DNA from: RGIG995 sp045603745
GTDB lineage: Bacteria; Bacillota; Clostridia; Oscillospirales; UBA644
Length of the DNA: 33,866 nucleotides
Direction: 5' to 3'
Assembly: GCA_045603745.1 (NCBI GenBank)
Contig: JAZUMQ010000041.1
Location: forward strand, 1 to 33,866
The notes beneath the pieces are model-generated. The model saw only the letters and a program-made list of their open reading frames with translations, was not told where the DNA came from and did not search any database. Shown piece by piece: positions 15,359-23,445 of the stretch; position 1 is the stretch's first letter; every line of letters begins with the position of its first letter. The position numbers and the translations under genes are program-made.

Positions 15359-15387
15359 ATGTTATCATATTTTAATCGAAAAGTCAA
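15359..15387 (-). promoter_or_regulatory. Sigma-A promoter of the Ig-like lipoprotein gene
   Basis: On the minus strand: TTGACT (15387-15382), a 17-bp spacer, TAACAT (15364-15359). It lies about 50 bases upstream of the start codon and is divergent from the radical SAM gene. Confidence 0.72.
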
Positions 15388-15486
15388 GTTAAAAAGTAAA
15401 AATCTTGAAAAAGCAGAGATTTTTTCCGGTTTTTGACACAGGATCGTTCCATTCCCGTTGTAATATAGAGTCGAGAGGTGAATAGA

Positions 15487-17205
15487 ATGAATTGCTTGCT
15501 CGTGACTTTGAACAGCAAATTTACTCACACGTCCTTGGCGTTGCGGTCTTTACGGCAGGTGGCTTTGGGAAAAGTGCAACTGTTGGAATGCACTGTCAAT
15601 CAACCAAAAGATGAAATCTTACGGCAGATCTTGTCCGTACCCGCAAAAATTTACGCTTTTTCCGTTTATATTTTTAACGTCACTCTGACTCGACAGATCA
15701 TTTCCGATCTTCGGGCGGTGCGCCCGGACGCCTTGATCTTGTGTGGCGGACCGGAAGTATCCTATGATTGCGAAGAATTTTTACGCCAAAATCCCGGCGT
15801 GGACGGAATTATGCGCGGCGAGGGCGAGGAGACGTTCCGGGAATTGATGGTCAAACTTTCCGATTCCGAAGATCCGAAAACAGCCTTCTATTCCTTGACC
15901 TGTGACGGTGTCTCTTTGTTGGACAACGGACGGTATAAGGAATTTTCCGACCGACTCCCGATCTGTGATCTGGACACCCTGCCATTCCCTTATGCCGAGG
16001 GAGAATTGGAAACGTTGAAAAATCGGATCTTATATTACGAATCCTGCCGAGGGTGTCCCTATACCTGTATTTATTGTTTGTCCTCAGTGCAAGGCAGAGT
16101 TCGGGTGCGTTCCCTGCCCCGGGTCTTTGAAGACCTGCAACGGTTTTTGGACGCAAAGGTCAAATTGGTTAAGTTTGTTGACCGCACCTTTAATTTTGCC
16201 CGCGCCCGCGCCCGTGCGATTTGGCAATATCTGAAAGATCACGATAACGGCGTTACGTCCTTCCATTTTGAGGTTGCCGCGTGGCTTTTAGAGGAAGACG
16301 AATTGCAGTTGTTGGAAACCTTTCGCCCCGGTATGATTTTGTTGGAAGCGGGGATCCAGTCCACCAATCCGGACACCCTTGCCGCGATTACTCGGCGCAC
16401 CGATCCGAAAAAATTGTATCAGACCGTTGCTCGCCTCTCTCAGGGTTCTTGCCACGTCCATACCGATCTGATCGCCGGCTTGCCCTACGAAGACCTTTCC
16501 TCCTTTGAACGATCCTTCAATCGGGTTTTCGCCCTTCGTTCCCATTGTCTGCAACTGGGATTTTTGAAACGGTTGAAGGGAACGGCGTTGCAGCATCGGG
16601 ACGACGATGCCGAATATTCCCTCTATCCCCCCTATGAAATTCTGAAAAATCAATGGTTATCTCCGGAAGATCTTCTGATTTTAAAGGGCGTGGAAAAGAT
16701 GTTGGATCGCTATTGGAATTCCGGGCTATGTACCCATCTTTTGTCCTATCTCATTGACGCTTTCCCTCAAGGAATGTTTGCCTTCTTCCGGGGGCTTTCG
16801 GAAGCGTTGGAAGCCAAGGGAGAGTTTTATCTTTCCCATTCTTTGCCTCGGATTTTTGAGCAGATGGCACATTATTTGGATCAAACCCTGACCGGCGAGA
16901 CCAAACGTATCGCTAATGCTTTGCTCTGTTACGACTTATTCACCCTTGACCGGTGTCATTCTCCTGCAGAGTGGCAGTCGGTGTTTCCCGATCGCGAGGA
17001 ACTGCTTACTTTGTTGAAAAGCGAAACGGTTTTGGAATATTTAACCGAGGAACAAAAGGAGATTTACCGGCAAATGACCCCGGTACAATGGCTGCGCAAT
17101 TCGGATTTTGCCCTTTTCCCCTGTGCTCCCGACGGTACACCGGAACCCCAAAAACGCCTCTTTTTATACGGAAAACTTCGTATTTCTATTGAAATTAAAG
17201 ATTAA
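15487..17205 (+). CDS. B12-binding radical SAM protein, DUF4080 type
   Basis: A 572-residue protein. The first 140 residues form a cobalamin-binding-like Rossmann domain (start MNCLLVTLNSKFTHTSLALR, with CGGPEVSY and MRGEGEETFREL). The radical SAM core follows, with the cluster motif CPYTCIYC (Cys 190, 194, 197, i.e. C-x3-C-x2-C) and an extra Cys at 187. The C-terminal 200 residues match the layout of the DUF4080 extension. Family members are common in anaerobes, but the substrate is unknown. ATG 15487 lies six bases after gagaggtg (15473-15480); the in-frame GTG at 15478 overlaps that SD. A TTGACA is present at 15433, but the nearest good -10 (TAATAT, 15461) gives a 22-bp spacer, so the promoter is unclear. 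Confidence 0.87.
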   Translation: MNCLLVTLNSKFTHTSLALRSLRQVALGKVQLLECTVNQPKDEILRQILSVPAKIYAFSVYIFNVTLTRQIISDLRAVRPDALILCGGPEVSYDCEEFLRQNPGVDGIMRGEGEETFRELMVKLSDSEDPKTAFYSLTCDGVSLLDNGRYKEFSDRLPICDLDTLPFPYAEGELETLKNRILYYESCRGCPYTCIYCLSSVQGRVRVRSLPRVFEDLQRFLDAKVKLVKFVDRTFNFARARARAIWQYLKDHDNGVTSFHFEVAAWLLEEDELQLLETFRPGMILLEAGIQSTNPDTLAAITRRTDPKKLYQTVARLSQGSCHVHTDLIAGLPYEDLSSFERSFNRVFALRSHCLQLGFLKRLKGTALQHRDDDAEYSLYPPYEILKNQWLSPEDLLILKGVEKMLDRYWNSGLCTHLLSYLIDAFPQGMFAFFRGLSEALEAKGEFYLSHSLPRIFEQMAHYLDQTLTGETKRIANALLCYDLFTLDRCHSPAEWQSVFPDREELLTLLKSETVLEYLTEEQKEIYRQMTPVQWLRNSDFALFPCAPDGTPEPQKRLFLYGKLRISIEIKD

Positions 17206-17236
17206 TACCGAGGTTCCCAAACCAACAGTTTGAAAT

Positions 17237-17263
17237 GCCCTCCGATATGGAGGGCACTTTTTT
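17237..17263 (+). terminator. Terminator after the radical SAM gene
   Basis: A 7-bp GC-rich stem, GCCCTCC/GGAGGGC (17237-17243 and 17249-17255), with a GATAT loop followed by ac and six T. On the minus strand the flank is less T-rich, so it chiefly serves the plus-strand gene. Confidence 0.8.
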
Positions 17264-17264
17264 A

Positions 17265-18695
17265 TCAGTGAATCCGTATTTTTGCAAGTCCGCCTTCCGA
17301 CGTTTCCCGGTATTGGCGGTTCAGGTCCCGTCCGGTGTCCCGCATGGTGACGATGACCTTGTCCAGAGAAATTTTTCGCGTATCGCTCAAAAAGGACGAT
17401 AGGTTAACTGCGTTAATGGCGCGCATCGCCGCCACGGCGTTTCGCTCGATGCAGGGGATCTGTACCAATCCGCAGATGGGGTCACAGGTCAGCCCCAAAT
17501 GATGTTCGATGGCGATCTCCGCGGAATATTCGATCTTATCCAAAGACAATTCAAACAATTCCGCCAAAGCCGCCGCCGCCATGGCGCAAGCAGAGCCGAC
17601 TTCCGCCTGACACCCACATTCCGCACCGGAAATGGAAGCGTTGGTTTTGATCAGATTTCCGATTAACCCGCCGGTAGCAAGGGCGCGGCAAATCTCCTCG
17701 TCGGTGTATCCGCCTTTTTTCTGTTGAAAATACAAGACCGCAGGCAATACTCCGGCAGCCCCACAGGTGGGGGCGGTGACGATTCGGCAACCGCAGGCAT
17801 TTTGTTCTCCTACTGCAAAGGCGTAGGCGGAGATCAGACGGTTTGTTTTTGTCTCCGGCGTTTCGTCTACGTGTTGCAGATTGTATAAGTGCTTTGCCCG
17901 TTTATGTACCTTCAACCCGCCGGGCAAAATTCCGTCGTCTTCCAAGCCGGCGGCAATGGAACGGCGCATGGCTTTCCAGATGGTCATCAGGTATTCTTTG
18001 AATTTATTGCCTTCCACCTGATAGACGTATTCCCACAAACGCAACCCTTCGGTTTTGCAATAGGCGGAAATATCGTTATAGGTGTCAAGGTCGTAAATAT
18101 GCTTGCTTTCCGCTACCGATTCACCCTCGAACCGAATGGCACCGCCGCCAACACTGTAAACCTTTGTGCGAGCGATTTCTTCCGCTCCCCGATAGGCGAA
18201 TAATTCCATGGTGTTGGGGTGGGGCAGATCTCCCGTGACCGTGTCAAAGGTGATGGTGCAAGGGGTGGGGGCGAGGGTTTTTAAAATGACCCGATCGGTG
18301 CCGTGTCCCTCTCCGGTCTTTGCCAAAGAGCCGTAGAGCGTGACGGCAAAGCGGTCGGCGTCAGGATTTCTCTCTTTAAAGATCATGCAGGCTTTTTCCG
18401 GCCCCATGGTATGGGAGGAGGACGGCCCGGAACCGATCTTATAAAGTTCCGTCATCGACGCCATGCCGGGCTTTTTTGCAAAGGTTTCTTCTTCGCCGTA
18501 AAAGAGTTCTTCCACGGTAAGACCAAACTGTTCCGCAATCGCCAGTGCTTGCTCCACGGTAGGAGTGCGTTCCCCTTTTTCCCAGAGGGAGACCGTTCGG
18601 GGGGAGATTTGCAAGGTTTGGGCAAGAGTCTTTTGGGTCAAGCCGGAAGCGATCCGCAGAGCCTTAAAATTATCAGAAAAACAGAGAGGTTTCAT
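17265..18695 (-). CDS. XRE helix-turn-helix fused to Fe-S L-serine dehydratase
   Basis: A 476-residue fusion. Residues 8-65 are an XRE/Cro helix-turn-helix (ASGLTQKTLAQTLQISPRTV, then SLWEKGERTPT). A short linker (66-77) leads to a single-chain L-serine ammonia-lyase: SDH beta part from about 78 (IGSGPSSSHTMGPEKA, KTGEGHGTD) and alpha part from about 210. It converts L-serine to pyruvate and ammonia using an oxygen-sensitive [4Fe-4S] cluster. Cys 362, 404 and 415 reproduce the 42- and 11-residue spacing of the three cluster ligands known in Legionella serine dehydratase. SD aaggag precedes the HTH start. Met78 (18464) begins a complete enzyme but lacks an SD, so the fusion is the likely product. 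It lies in an operon with pepD and pepT, 86 bases after pepT. Confidence 0.9.
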   Translation of the reverse strand: MKPLCFSDNFKALRIASGLTQKTLAQTLQISPRTVSLWEKGERTPTVEQALAIAEQFGLTVEELFYGEEETFAKKPGMASMTELYKIGSGPSSSHTMGPEKACMIFKERNPDADRFAVTLYGSLAKTGEGHGTDRVILKTLAPTPCTITFDTVTGDLPHPNTMELFAYRGAEEIARTKVYSVGGGAIRFEGESVAESKHIYDLDTYNDISAYCKTEGLRLWEYVYQVEGNKFKEYLMTIWKAMRRSIAAGLEDDGILPGGLKVHKRAKHLYNLQHVDETPETKTNRLISAYAFAVGEQNACGCRIVTAPTCGAAGVLPAVLYFQQKKGGYTDEEICRALATGGLIGNLIKTNASISGAECGCQAEVGSACAMAAAALAELFELSLDKIEYSAEIAIEHHLGLTCDPICGLVQIPCIERNAVAAMRAINAVNLSSFLSDTRKISLDKVIVTMRDTGRDLNRQYRETSEGGLAKIRIH

Positions 18696-18781
18696 TGAAA
18701 TTCTCCTTGAGCCGAGAAGTGGCGAGTTTGCAACAGTTTCTCAGCATATCTTCTACGTTATTTTCGTTTTTTGTCCTTGCC

Positions 18782-19987
18782 TTATTCTGCTTTCGTCAGT
18801 TCCAAAAGAACTTCCACCATCTTTTCCATGGAAAGAACCGGGATAAATTCGTGGATTGAGTGGAAGTTCATGCCCCCTGTGGAGAGATTGGGGCAGGGGA
18901 GACCTTCATAGGACAATCGGGCTCCGTCGGTGCCGCCCCGAATGGGAACGACCTTTGGCGTGACTCCCACCGCTTCCATGGCGGATTTTGCGTTTTCGAT
19001 CAGATCCATGTGATCGGAAAGTTTTTCTTTCATGTTGTAATAACTGTCTTTGACGGTGGTAACGAAGGTGCCGTCGCCGTAAACCGAATTTAGGTAATCG
19101 GTCAAGTTTAGGATAAATTTTTTGCGGTTTTCAAAGAGATTTCGGTCGTGATCCCGGATAATATAATTCAGTTTTGCATAACTCTCATCACCGGACATAT
19201 CACACAGATGATAAAATCCCTCGTACCCTTCCGTATGAGCCGGGGTTTCTGCGGGGGGAAGACGGTGGATAAATTCCGCTGCTAAAAGAGAGGCGTTTTT
19301 CATCTTGTTTTTCGCGGCGCCGGGGTGAATATTGATCCCGAAAATCTCGATTTTTGCCGAGGCGGCGTTGAAATTCTCGTATTCGATTTCGCCCAATTCC
19401 CCACCGTCCACGGTGTAAGCGACGGTTGCGGGGAATTCTTTCACCTTAAACTGATCCGCACCCCTGCCGATCTCCTCGTCGGGGGTGAAGCAGACGGCGA
19501 CGGTTCGATGAGGTTTTTCCGGGTGGGAAGTCATTTCAGCGCAGGCTTGCACGATTTCGGCAATGCCCGCCTTATCGTCGGCGCCCAAAAGGGTCGTGCC
19601 GTCGGTGACGATCAAGTCTTGCCCCACGTAGTCGTTCAGGTAGGGAAAATCTTTAGACGAGAGTACTGCCGAACCCAGGTTCAGATCCGATCCTTCATAT
19701 TTTACGATTTTGGCTTTGATGTTGTTTCCGCTGACGGCGGGGGAGGTATCCATGTGGGCGATCAATCCCAGTGCCGGCAAAGATTCATATCCCTTGCTGG
19801 CGGGCAACGTTCCGTAAACGTATCCGAATTCGTCCATATAGGCGTCGGTACAACCGGAAGATTTCAGTTCTTCTACCAGATACGCCCCCAAAATCTTTTG
19901 TTTATCAGTGGAGGGGATCGTTTCTCTGGCTTCGTCGGAAGTGGTATCAAAAGAGACGTATTTTAAAAAGCGATCAATTACGGTCAT
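18782..19987 (-). CDS. pepT: Peptidase T (tripeptide aminopeptidase)
   Basis: Cytoplasmic M20-family zinc peptidase removing the N-terminal residue from tripeptides. The 401-residue protein starts MTVIDRFLKYVSFDTTSDE, typical of PepT. It shows the metal-binding HMDTSP (His78, Asp80), GADDKAG with the bridging Asp, and the PDEEIG pair of glutamates (171-172). A C-terminal histidine occurs in the NFHSIHEF stretch. The start lies ten bases after the pepD stop, so the two are surely co-transcribed. With PepD it would degrade imported or recycled peptides to free amino acids. Confidence 0.95.
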   Translation of the reverse strand: MTVIDRFLKYVSFDTTSDEARETIPSTDKQKILGAYLVEELKSSGCTDAYMDEFGYVYGTLPASKGYESLPALGLIAHMDTSPAVSGNNIKAKIVKYEGSDLNLGSAVLSSKDFPYLNDYVGQDLIVTDGTTLLGADDKAGIAEIVQACAEMTSHPEKPHRTVAVCFTPDEEIGRGADQFKVKEFPATVAYTVDGGELGEIEYENFNAASAKIEIFGINIHPGAAKNKMKNASLLAAEFIHRLPPAETPAHTEGYEGFYHLCDMSGDESYAKLNYIIRDHDRNLFENRKKFILNLTDYLNSVYGDGTFVTTVKDSYYNMKEKLSDHMDLIENAKSAMEAVGVTPKVVPIRGGTDGARLSYEGLPCPNLSTGGMNFHSIHEFIPVLSMEKMVEVLLELTKAE

Positions 19988-19997
19988 GATTGATTCC

Positions 19998-21413
19998 TCA
20001 CAGTTCTTTCAGAATGTTGCAGAGATAATCGTAGGTTCGGGCGACGGACGAGATGCTCAACCGTTCCCTCGGAGTGTGAATATCTTTCATGTTCGGCCCA
20101 AAGGATACGGCGTCTAATCCGGGGATCTTATCGCAGAAAAATCCACATTCCAGTCCGGCGTGAATGGCTTCCACCACCGGCTCTTTGCCGTACTGTTCCC
20201 GGTAGATCCGAATCATCGTTTCCCGCAGAATCGAATCTTCTTTGTATTCCCATGCGGGATAATCGCCGTGGGAATCGAAATTTCCCCCAAAGGTAACGGC
20301 GGTATCTTCCAACTTTTTCAGAAGTTCCCGTTTTTCTGCACCTACGGAACTTCGTACCGAAAAGGTGGCGGTCAAGTTGGTTTTGTCACAACGTAACTGT
20401 CCCAGGTTCAGGGAAGTTTGCACCAGTCCCTCGATGTTTTTGCTCATGGCTTGGATTCCGTTGGGCACGGTGGTCAGAAATGCACCGATGCGTCGGGTGG
20501 AATCGGCGTCATAGCAAAATTCCGTCGTTTTGACGTCCGAGATTTCAATGATCAACCCCGGGTCGGTTTCCGGGCGATTTTGTTCTGCAAATTGGGTGGC
20601 AATCTCAGAGAGATCCACAGGGGTTGCAACGATACATTCCGCACGACTGGGAATGGCGTTGTCCTTTGTTCCCCCAAAAGCTTCTACGATACGGCAACTG
20701 TCGGGCAGTGTTGTTAAAAATTGCCCCATCAGTACGTCGGCATTGATGCGTCCTTTGTCGATCTCAACGCCACTGTGTCCTCCTTGCAATCCTTTAAAAA
20801 CGATTTTTTTGCAAGGTAAGGAATTGGATTCTGCGGTAAGGGGAATTTCGATTTCCGCCCGTGCCCCGCCGGCACAGGAAACGGTCAAGATCCCTTCGCA
20901 TTCCGAGTCGATATTCAACAACAATTTCCCGTTTAACCCGGAAACGTCGATGCCTTCCGCACCGTACATTCCCGTTTCTTCATCGGTGGTAAAGACCGCT
21001 TCGATGGGCGGGTGAGGAAGGGTGTTGTCTTCCAGCACCGCCAACGCCATGGCAACGGCAATGCCGTCGTCTCCGCCCAAAGTGGTTCCCTTTGCATAGA
21101 TCCAGTCCCCGTCGATACCCAAACGCAGACCGTCGGTGGAAAAATCAAGATCGCAATCGGCGTCCTTTTCGCAGACCATGTCCAAGTGTCCTTGAATGAT
21201 CACCGGGGCGTGGGTCTCGTACCCCTTGGAAGCGGGCTTTTTGATGACGACGTTGTTCAGAGAATCTTTCGTCACGTCCAATCCCAAGTCTTGCGCAACC
21301 TTGACACAGTATTCGCTGATGCGGTCGGTATCTCCCGAACCGTGGGGAATGGCGCAAAGTTGTTCAAAATAATACAATACCCGCTGGGGGACGACGTTTT
21401 GCAATACGCTCAT
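19998..21413 (-). CDS. pepD: Aminoacyl-histidine dipeptidase (PepD type)
   Basis: M20-family cytosolic dipeptidase. From ATG 21413 the protein is 471 residues, close to the family's usual 480. Visible motifs are PHGSGDTDRIS near the N-terminus, the metal-binding GHLDMVCE, GGDDGIAVAMA with the bridging Asp, and the TTDEETGMYGA catalytic glutamates. The frame extends 14 codons upstream, but SD aaggaga sits eight bases before ATG 21413 and the conserved part starts there. First gene of the pepD-pepT-serine dehydratase operon, with a good promoter just upstream. Confidence 0.94.
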   Translation of the reverse strand: MSVLQNVVPQRVLYYFEQLCAIPHGSGDTDRISEYCVKVAQDLGLDVTKDSLNNVVIKKPASKGYETHAPVIIQGHLDMVCEKDADCDLDFSTDGLRLGIDGDWIYAKGTTLGGDDGIAVAMALAVLEDNTLPHPPIEAVFTTDEETGMYGAEGIDVSGLNGKLLLNIDSECEGILTVSCAGGARAEIEIPLTAESNSLPCKKIVFKGLQGGHSGVEIDKGRINADVLMGQFLTTLPDSCRIVEAFGGTKDNAIPSRAECIVATPVDLSEIATQFAEQNRPETDPGLIIEISDVKTTEFCYDADSTRRIGAFLTTVPNGIQAMSKNIEGLVQTSLNLGQLRCDKTNLTATFSVRSSVGAEKRELLKKLEDTAVTFGGNFDSHGDYPAWEYKEDSILRETMIRIYREQYGKEPVVEAIHAGLECGFFCDKIPGLDAVSFGPNMKDIHTPRERLSISSVARTYDYLCNILKEL

Positions 21414-21445
21414 GACACAAGTCTCCTTGTTTGTTACTATGTTAT

Positions 21446-21474
21446 AGTATATCATATTTTGAAAACAATTTCAA
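21446..21474 (-). promoter_or_regulatory. Sigma-A promoter of the pepD operon
   Basis: On the minus strand: TTGAAA (21474-21469), a 17-bp spacer, TATACT (21451-21446). It lies between the trmD terminator and the pepD start, with a leader of about 25-30 bases. Confidence 0.82.
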
Positions 21475-21484
21475 TAGGAAAGCG

Positions 21485-21521
21485 AAAAAATCCCCCGAAA
21501 AGAAAATTTCTCTTCGGAGGA
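21485..21521 (-). terminator. Terminator of the ylxM-trmD operon
   Basis: On the minus strand, a nine-position stem TCCTCCGAA/TTCGGGGGA with one mismatch, an A/T-rich loop, then TTTTTT. It begins five bases after the trmD stop. Confidence 0.8.
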
Positions 21522-21525
21522 ATCT

Positions 21526-22329
21526 TTAATTTCCCTGTTCTTTTTTTAATGCTTCCCGTTTGGCTTTCCGTTGCAGGTATTTTTCTTTTTGGATCCGCAA
21601 TTTTTCCAGCCGGATTTTTTCCGCCTTCCGTTCTTCTTTTTTGACGTAGGCGCGGTAGAGATCGGGGCGGCGTTCTTTGGTGATTTTCAGGGATTGTTCT
21701 TTCCGCCACGCCTCGATGTTTGCGTGATGCCCGGACAGAAGAATTTCCGGCACTTTTACCCCCTCAAAAACTTCCGGGCGGGAAAAGTGGGGGTATTCCA
21801 AAAGACCGCTGTAGATACTTTCATCTTCGTAGCAGGAGGGGTCACTCAAGACTCCTTCGATCATACGTCCCACCGCATCGACTACGATCATCGCGGGCAA
21901 TTCGCCCCCGGTAAGAACGTAATCTCCCACCGTCAACTCTTCGTCCACGATGGCATCTAAAATCCGTTGATCGACGCCTTCGTAATGACCGCAGAGAATG
22001 ACGATATTTTCATGCTTCAGCAATTTTTTTGCTCTCGATTGGGTGAACTTTTTCCCCTTGGGGGTCATGTAGATAACGTGAGGTTTTTGCCCCGGAATCT
22101 CTGACAAAATATGATTGAAACAATTCCGAATGGGAGCGGCTTGCATGACCATGCCCATACCCCCGCCGTAGGGAGCGTCGTCTACCCGTTTTTGTTTGTC
22201 TTCGGTATAATCCCGAATGTTGTGGCAATGGACTTCAAACAGTCCGTTTTTGATTGCCCTTCCCAGAATGGACGTGTGGAGAAAATCCGTCACTTCCCGG
22301 TCAAACAGGGTCATGATGTCAAATCTCAT
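21526..22329 (-). CDS. trmD: tRNA (guanine-N1-)-methyltransferase
   Basis: TrmD methylates G37 N1 in tRNAs, preventing frameshifting. The SPOUT-fold protein starts MRFDIMTLFDREV and shows DDAPYGGGMGMVM, the knot region (ILCGHYEGVDQRI, VGDYVLTGGELPA) and the RPEVFEG motif. At 267 residues it is longer than the usual 240-250. The extra length is a tail of about 45 residues rich in Lys, Arg and Glu, likely a charged helix. Its start overlaps the rimM stop by four bases. Last gene of the operon; rplS, which commonly follows trmD, is not here. Confidence 0.96.
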   Translation of the reverse strand: MRFDIMTLFDREVTDFLHTSILGRAIKNGLFEVHCHNIRDYTEDKQKRVDDAPYGGGMGMVMQAAPIRNCFNHILSEIPGQKPHVIYMTPKGKKFTQSRAKKLLKHENIVILCGHYEGVDQRILDAIVDEELTVGDYVLTGGELPAMIVVDAVGRMIEGVLSDPSCYEDESIYSGLLEYPHFSRPEVFEGVKVPEILLSGHHANIEAWRKEQSLKITKERRPDLYRAYVKKEERKAEKIRLEKLRIQKEKYLQRKAKREALKKEQGN

Positions 22330-22823
22330 TCGTCAAACAGTCCTTCCATCACGTGAATCCGCATTTCTTTTCCGGCAAGATCGGTACTCCGGATACAGTC
22401 TTTAATGGCGGGAATATAGCGCTTTTTGCCGTCGGGACAGGTGACTTCATATACGTCGTTGGAACCGGTGGAGAAAACCTGAGAAATGCTTCCCAGTTCC
22501 TTTCCGGTTTCGTCTTCCACTACCGTAAGACCGATGAGATCTGCAATGAAATACGTTCCGTCAGGCAGATCAAAGTCGGTACGGTTGGCAAAAATGATTT
22601 TATTTTTCAACCCTTCCGCCGCCGTCATATCGTTGATCCCTTCCAATTTCAGGAGAACGTTTTGTCCCTGAAAACGGACGGAGCGGACGGAATAGGGGGT
22701 GTTGTCAATGGTTACGGTTTTGAAATTCTGAAAAACCGCCGGGTCGTCTGCCCAGGGAACGATTTTCAGTTCCCCTTTTACCCCATGGGTATTGACGATT
22801 TTTCCGGTTTCGATGAGTTTCAT
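22326..22823 (-). CDS. rimM: 16S rRNA-processing protein RimM
   Basis: Ribosome maturation factor binding S19 and assisting assembly of the 30S head. The 165-residue protein has the N-terminal beta-barrel RimM domain (GKIVNTHGVKGELKI) and the C-terminal PRC-barrel (DLIGLTVVEDETGKELGSI, then VMEGLFDE at the end). Length is normal. It overlaps trmD by four bases and follows khpA after a 68-base gap that contains a terminator-like hairpin. Confidence 0.95.
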   Translation of the reverse strand: MKLIETGKIVNTHGVKGELKIVPWADDPAVFQNFKTVTIDNTPYSVRSVRFQGQNVLLKLEGINDMTAAEGLKNKIIFANRTDFDLPDGTYFIADLIGLTVVEDETGKELGSISQVFSTGSNDVYEVTCPDGKKRYIPAIKDCIRSTDLAGKEMRIHVMEGLFDE

Positions 22824-22862
22824 AGCAAACTCCTTTGAATGTCTTTCTTTTAAGAAAAGAAC

Positions 22863-22883
22863 GGCGGCAGAATGCCTGCCGCC
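22863..22883 (-). terminator. Terminator-like hairpin inside the operon, between khpA and rimM
   Basis: GGCGGCAG/CTGCCGCC (22863-22870 and 22876-22883) forms a perfect 8-bp GC-rich stem with a five-base loop. On the minus strand it is followed by gttcttttctt. It would reduce rimM-trmD transcription relative to the upstream genes, or act as a processing site. Confidence 0.65.
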
Positions 22884-22891
22884 TCAGATTG

Positions 22892-23122
22892 TCAGTCGAT
22901 ATAGACGCGAACCTTCTTGTTTTCCTTGATGGCTGCGGTCTTTACAATGGCACGAATGGCTTTTGCCACCTTGCCCTGTTTGCCGATGACGTATCCTTTG
23001 TCTTCTTCCGCGACGGTCAGATGATAAGTGGTGACTCCGTCCTGTTCTTCCCCTTGGGCAACGGTGACGGCGTCGGGATTCTTGACCAACGCTTTGACAA
23101 TGTAAAGGATCAATTCTTCCAT
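22892..23122 (-). CDS. khpA: KH-domain RNA-binding protein KhpA (YlqC)
   Basis: A 76-residue single KH domain with the G-x-x-G loop in VIGKQGKVAKAIRAIVK. This is the small KhpA/YlqC protein that pairs with KhpB (Jag) and binds RNA, affecting cell division and elongation in some Firmicutes. It sits between rpsP and rimM as in most Firmicutes, 15 bases after rpsP. Confidence 0.93.
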   Translation of the reverse strand: MEELILYIVKALVKNPDAVTVAQGEEQDGVTTYHLTVAEEDKGYVIGKQGKVAKAIRAIVKTAAIKENKKVRVYID

Positions 23123-23137
23123 TTCGTTACCTCGCGA

Positions 23138-23377
23138 TTACAGAATGCCGTTCTTTTTGAACAGAGCCTTCACGGTATCGGTGGGCTGAGCGCCGTTTTT
23201 CAGCCAGGTAGCGGCTTTGTCGGCGTCGATGGTAACGACGGTGGGTTCTGCCATAGGATTGTAAGTTCCGATTTCATCGATGGCGCGGCCGTCACGGGGG
23301 TAACGGGAGTCAGCAACGACGATACGGTAATAGGGGTTTTTCTTCGCACCCATTCTTCTCAATCTGATCTTAACCAT
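23138..23377 (-). CDS. rpsP: 30S ribosomal protein S16
   Basis: A 79-residue protein beginning MVKIRLRRMGAKKNPYYRIVVADSR (motif at residues 1-25), the S16 signature, with GRAIDEIGTYNP following. Length is typical of short S16 proteins. It lies 68 bases after ffh and is part of the SRP/ribosome-maturation operon. Confidence 0.97.
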   Translation of the reverse strand: MVKIRLRRMGAKKNPYYRIVVADSRYPRDGRAIDEIGTYNPMAEPTVVTIDADKAATWLKNGAQPTDTVKALFKKNGIL

Positions 23378-23445
23378 TGAAAATCACTCCTTTCAAGAGA
23401 TAAAGTTCTTTTTTATCAAATCCGCGGCAATGCCGGGGTATTTGT

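Noticed and set aside
15433..15466. Promoter for the radical SAM gene using TTGACA and TAATAT
   Set aside because: The spacer would be 22 bp, beyond the normal range, so I did not list it as a promoter.
18462..18464. Internal start at Met78 giving a stand-alone serine dehydratase
   Set aside because: No SD is seen at proper spacing, whereas the HTH start has aaggag; internal initiation cannot be excluded but is unsupported.
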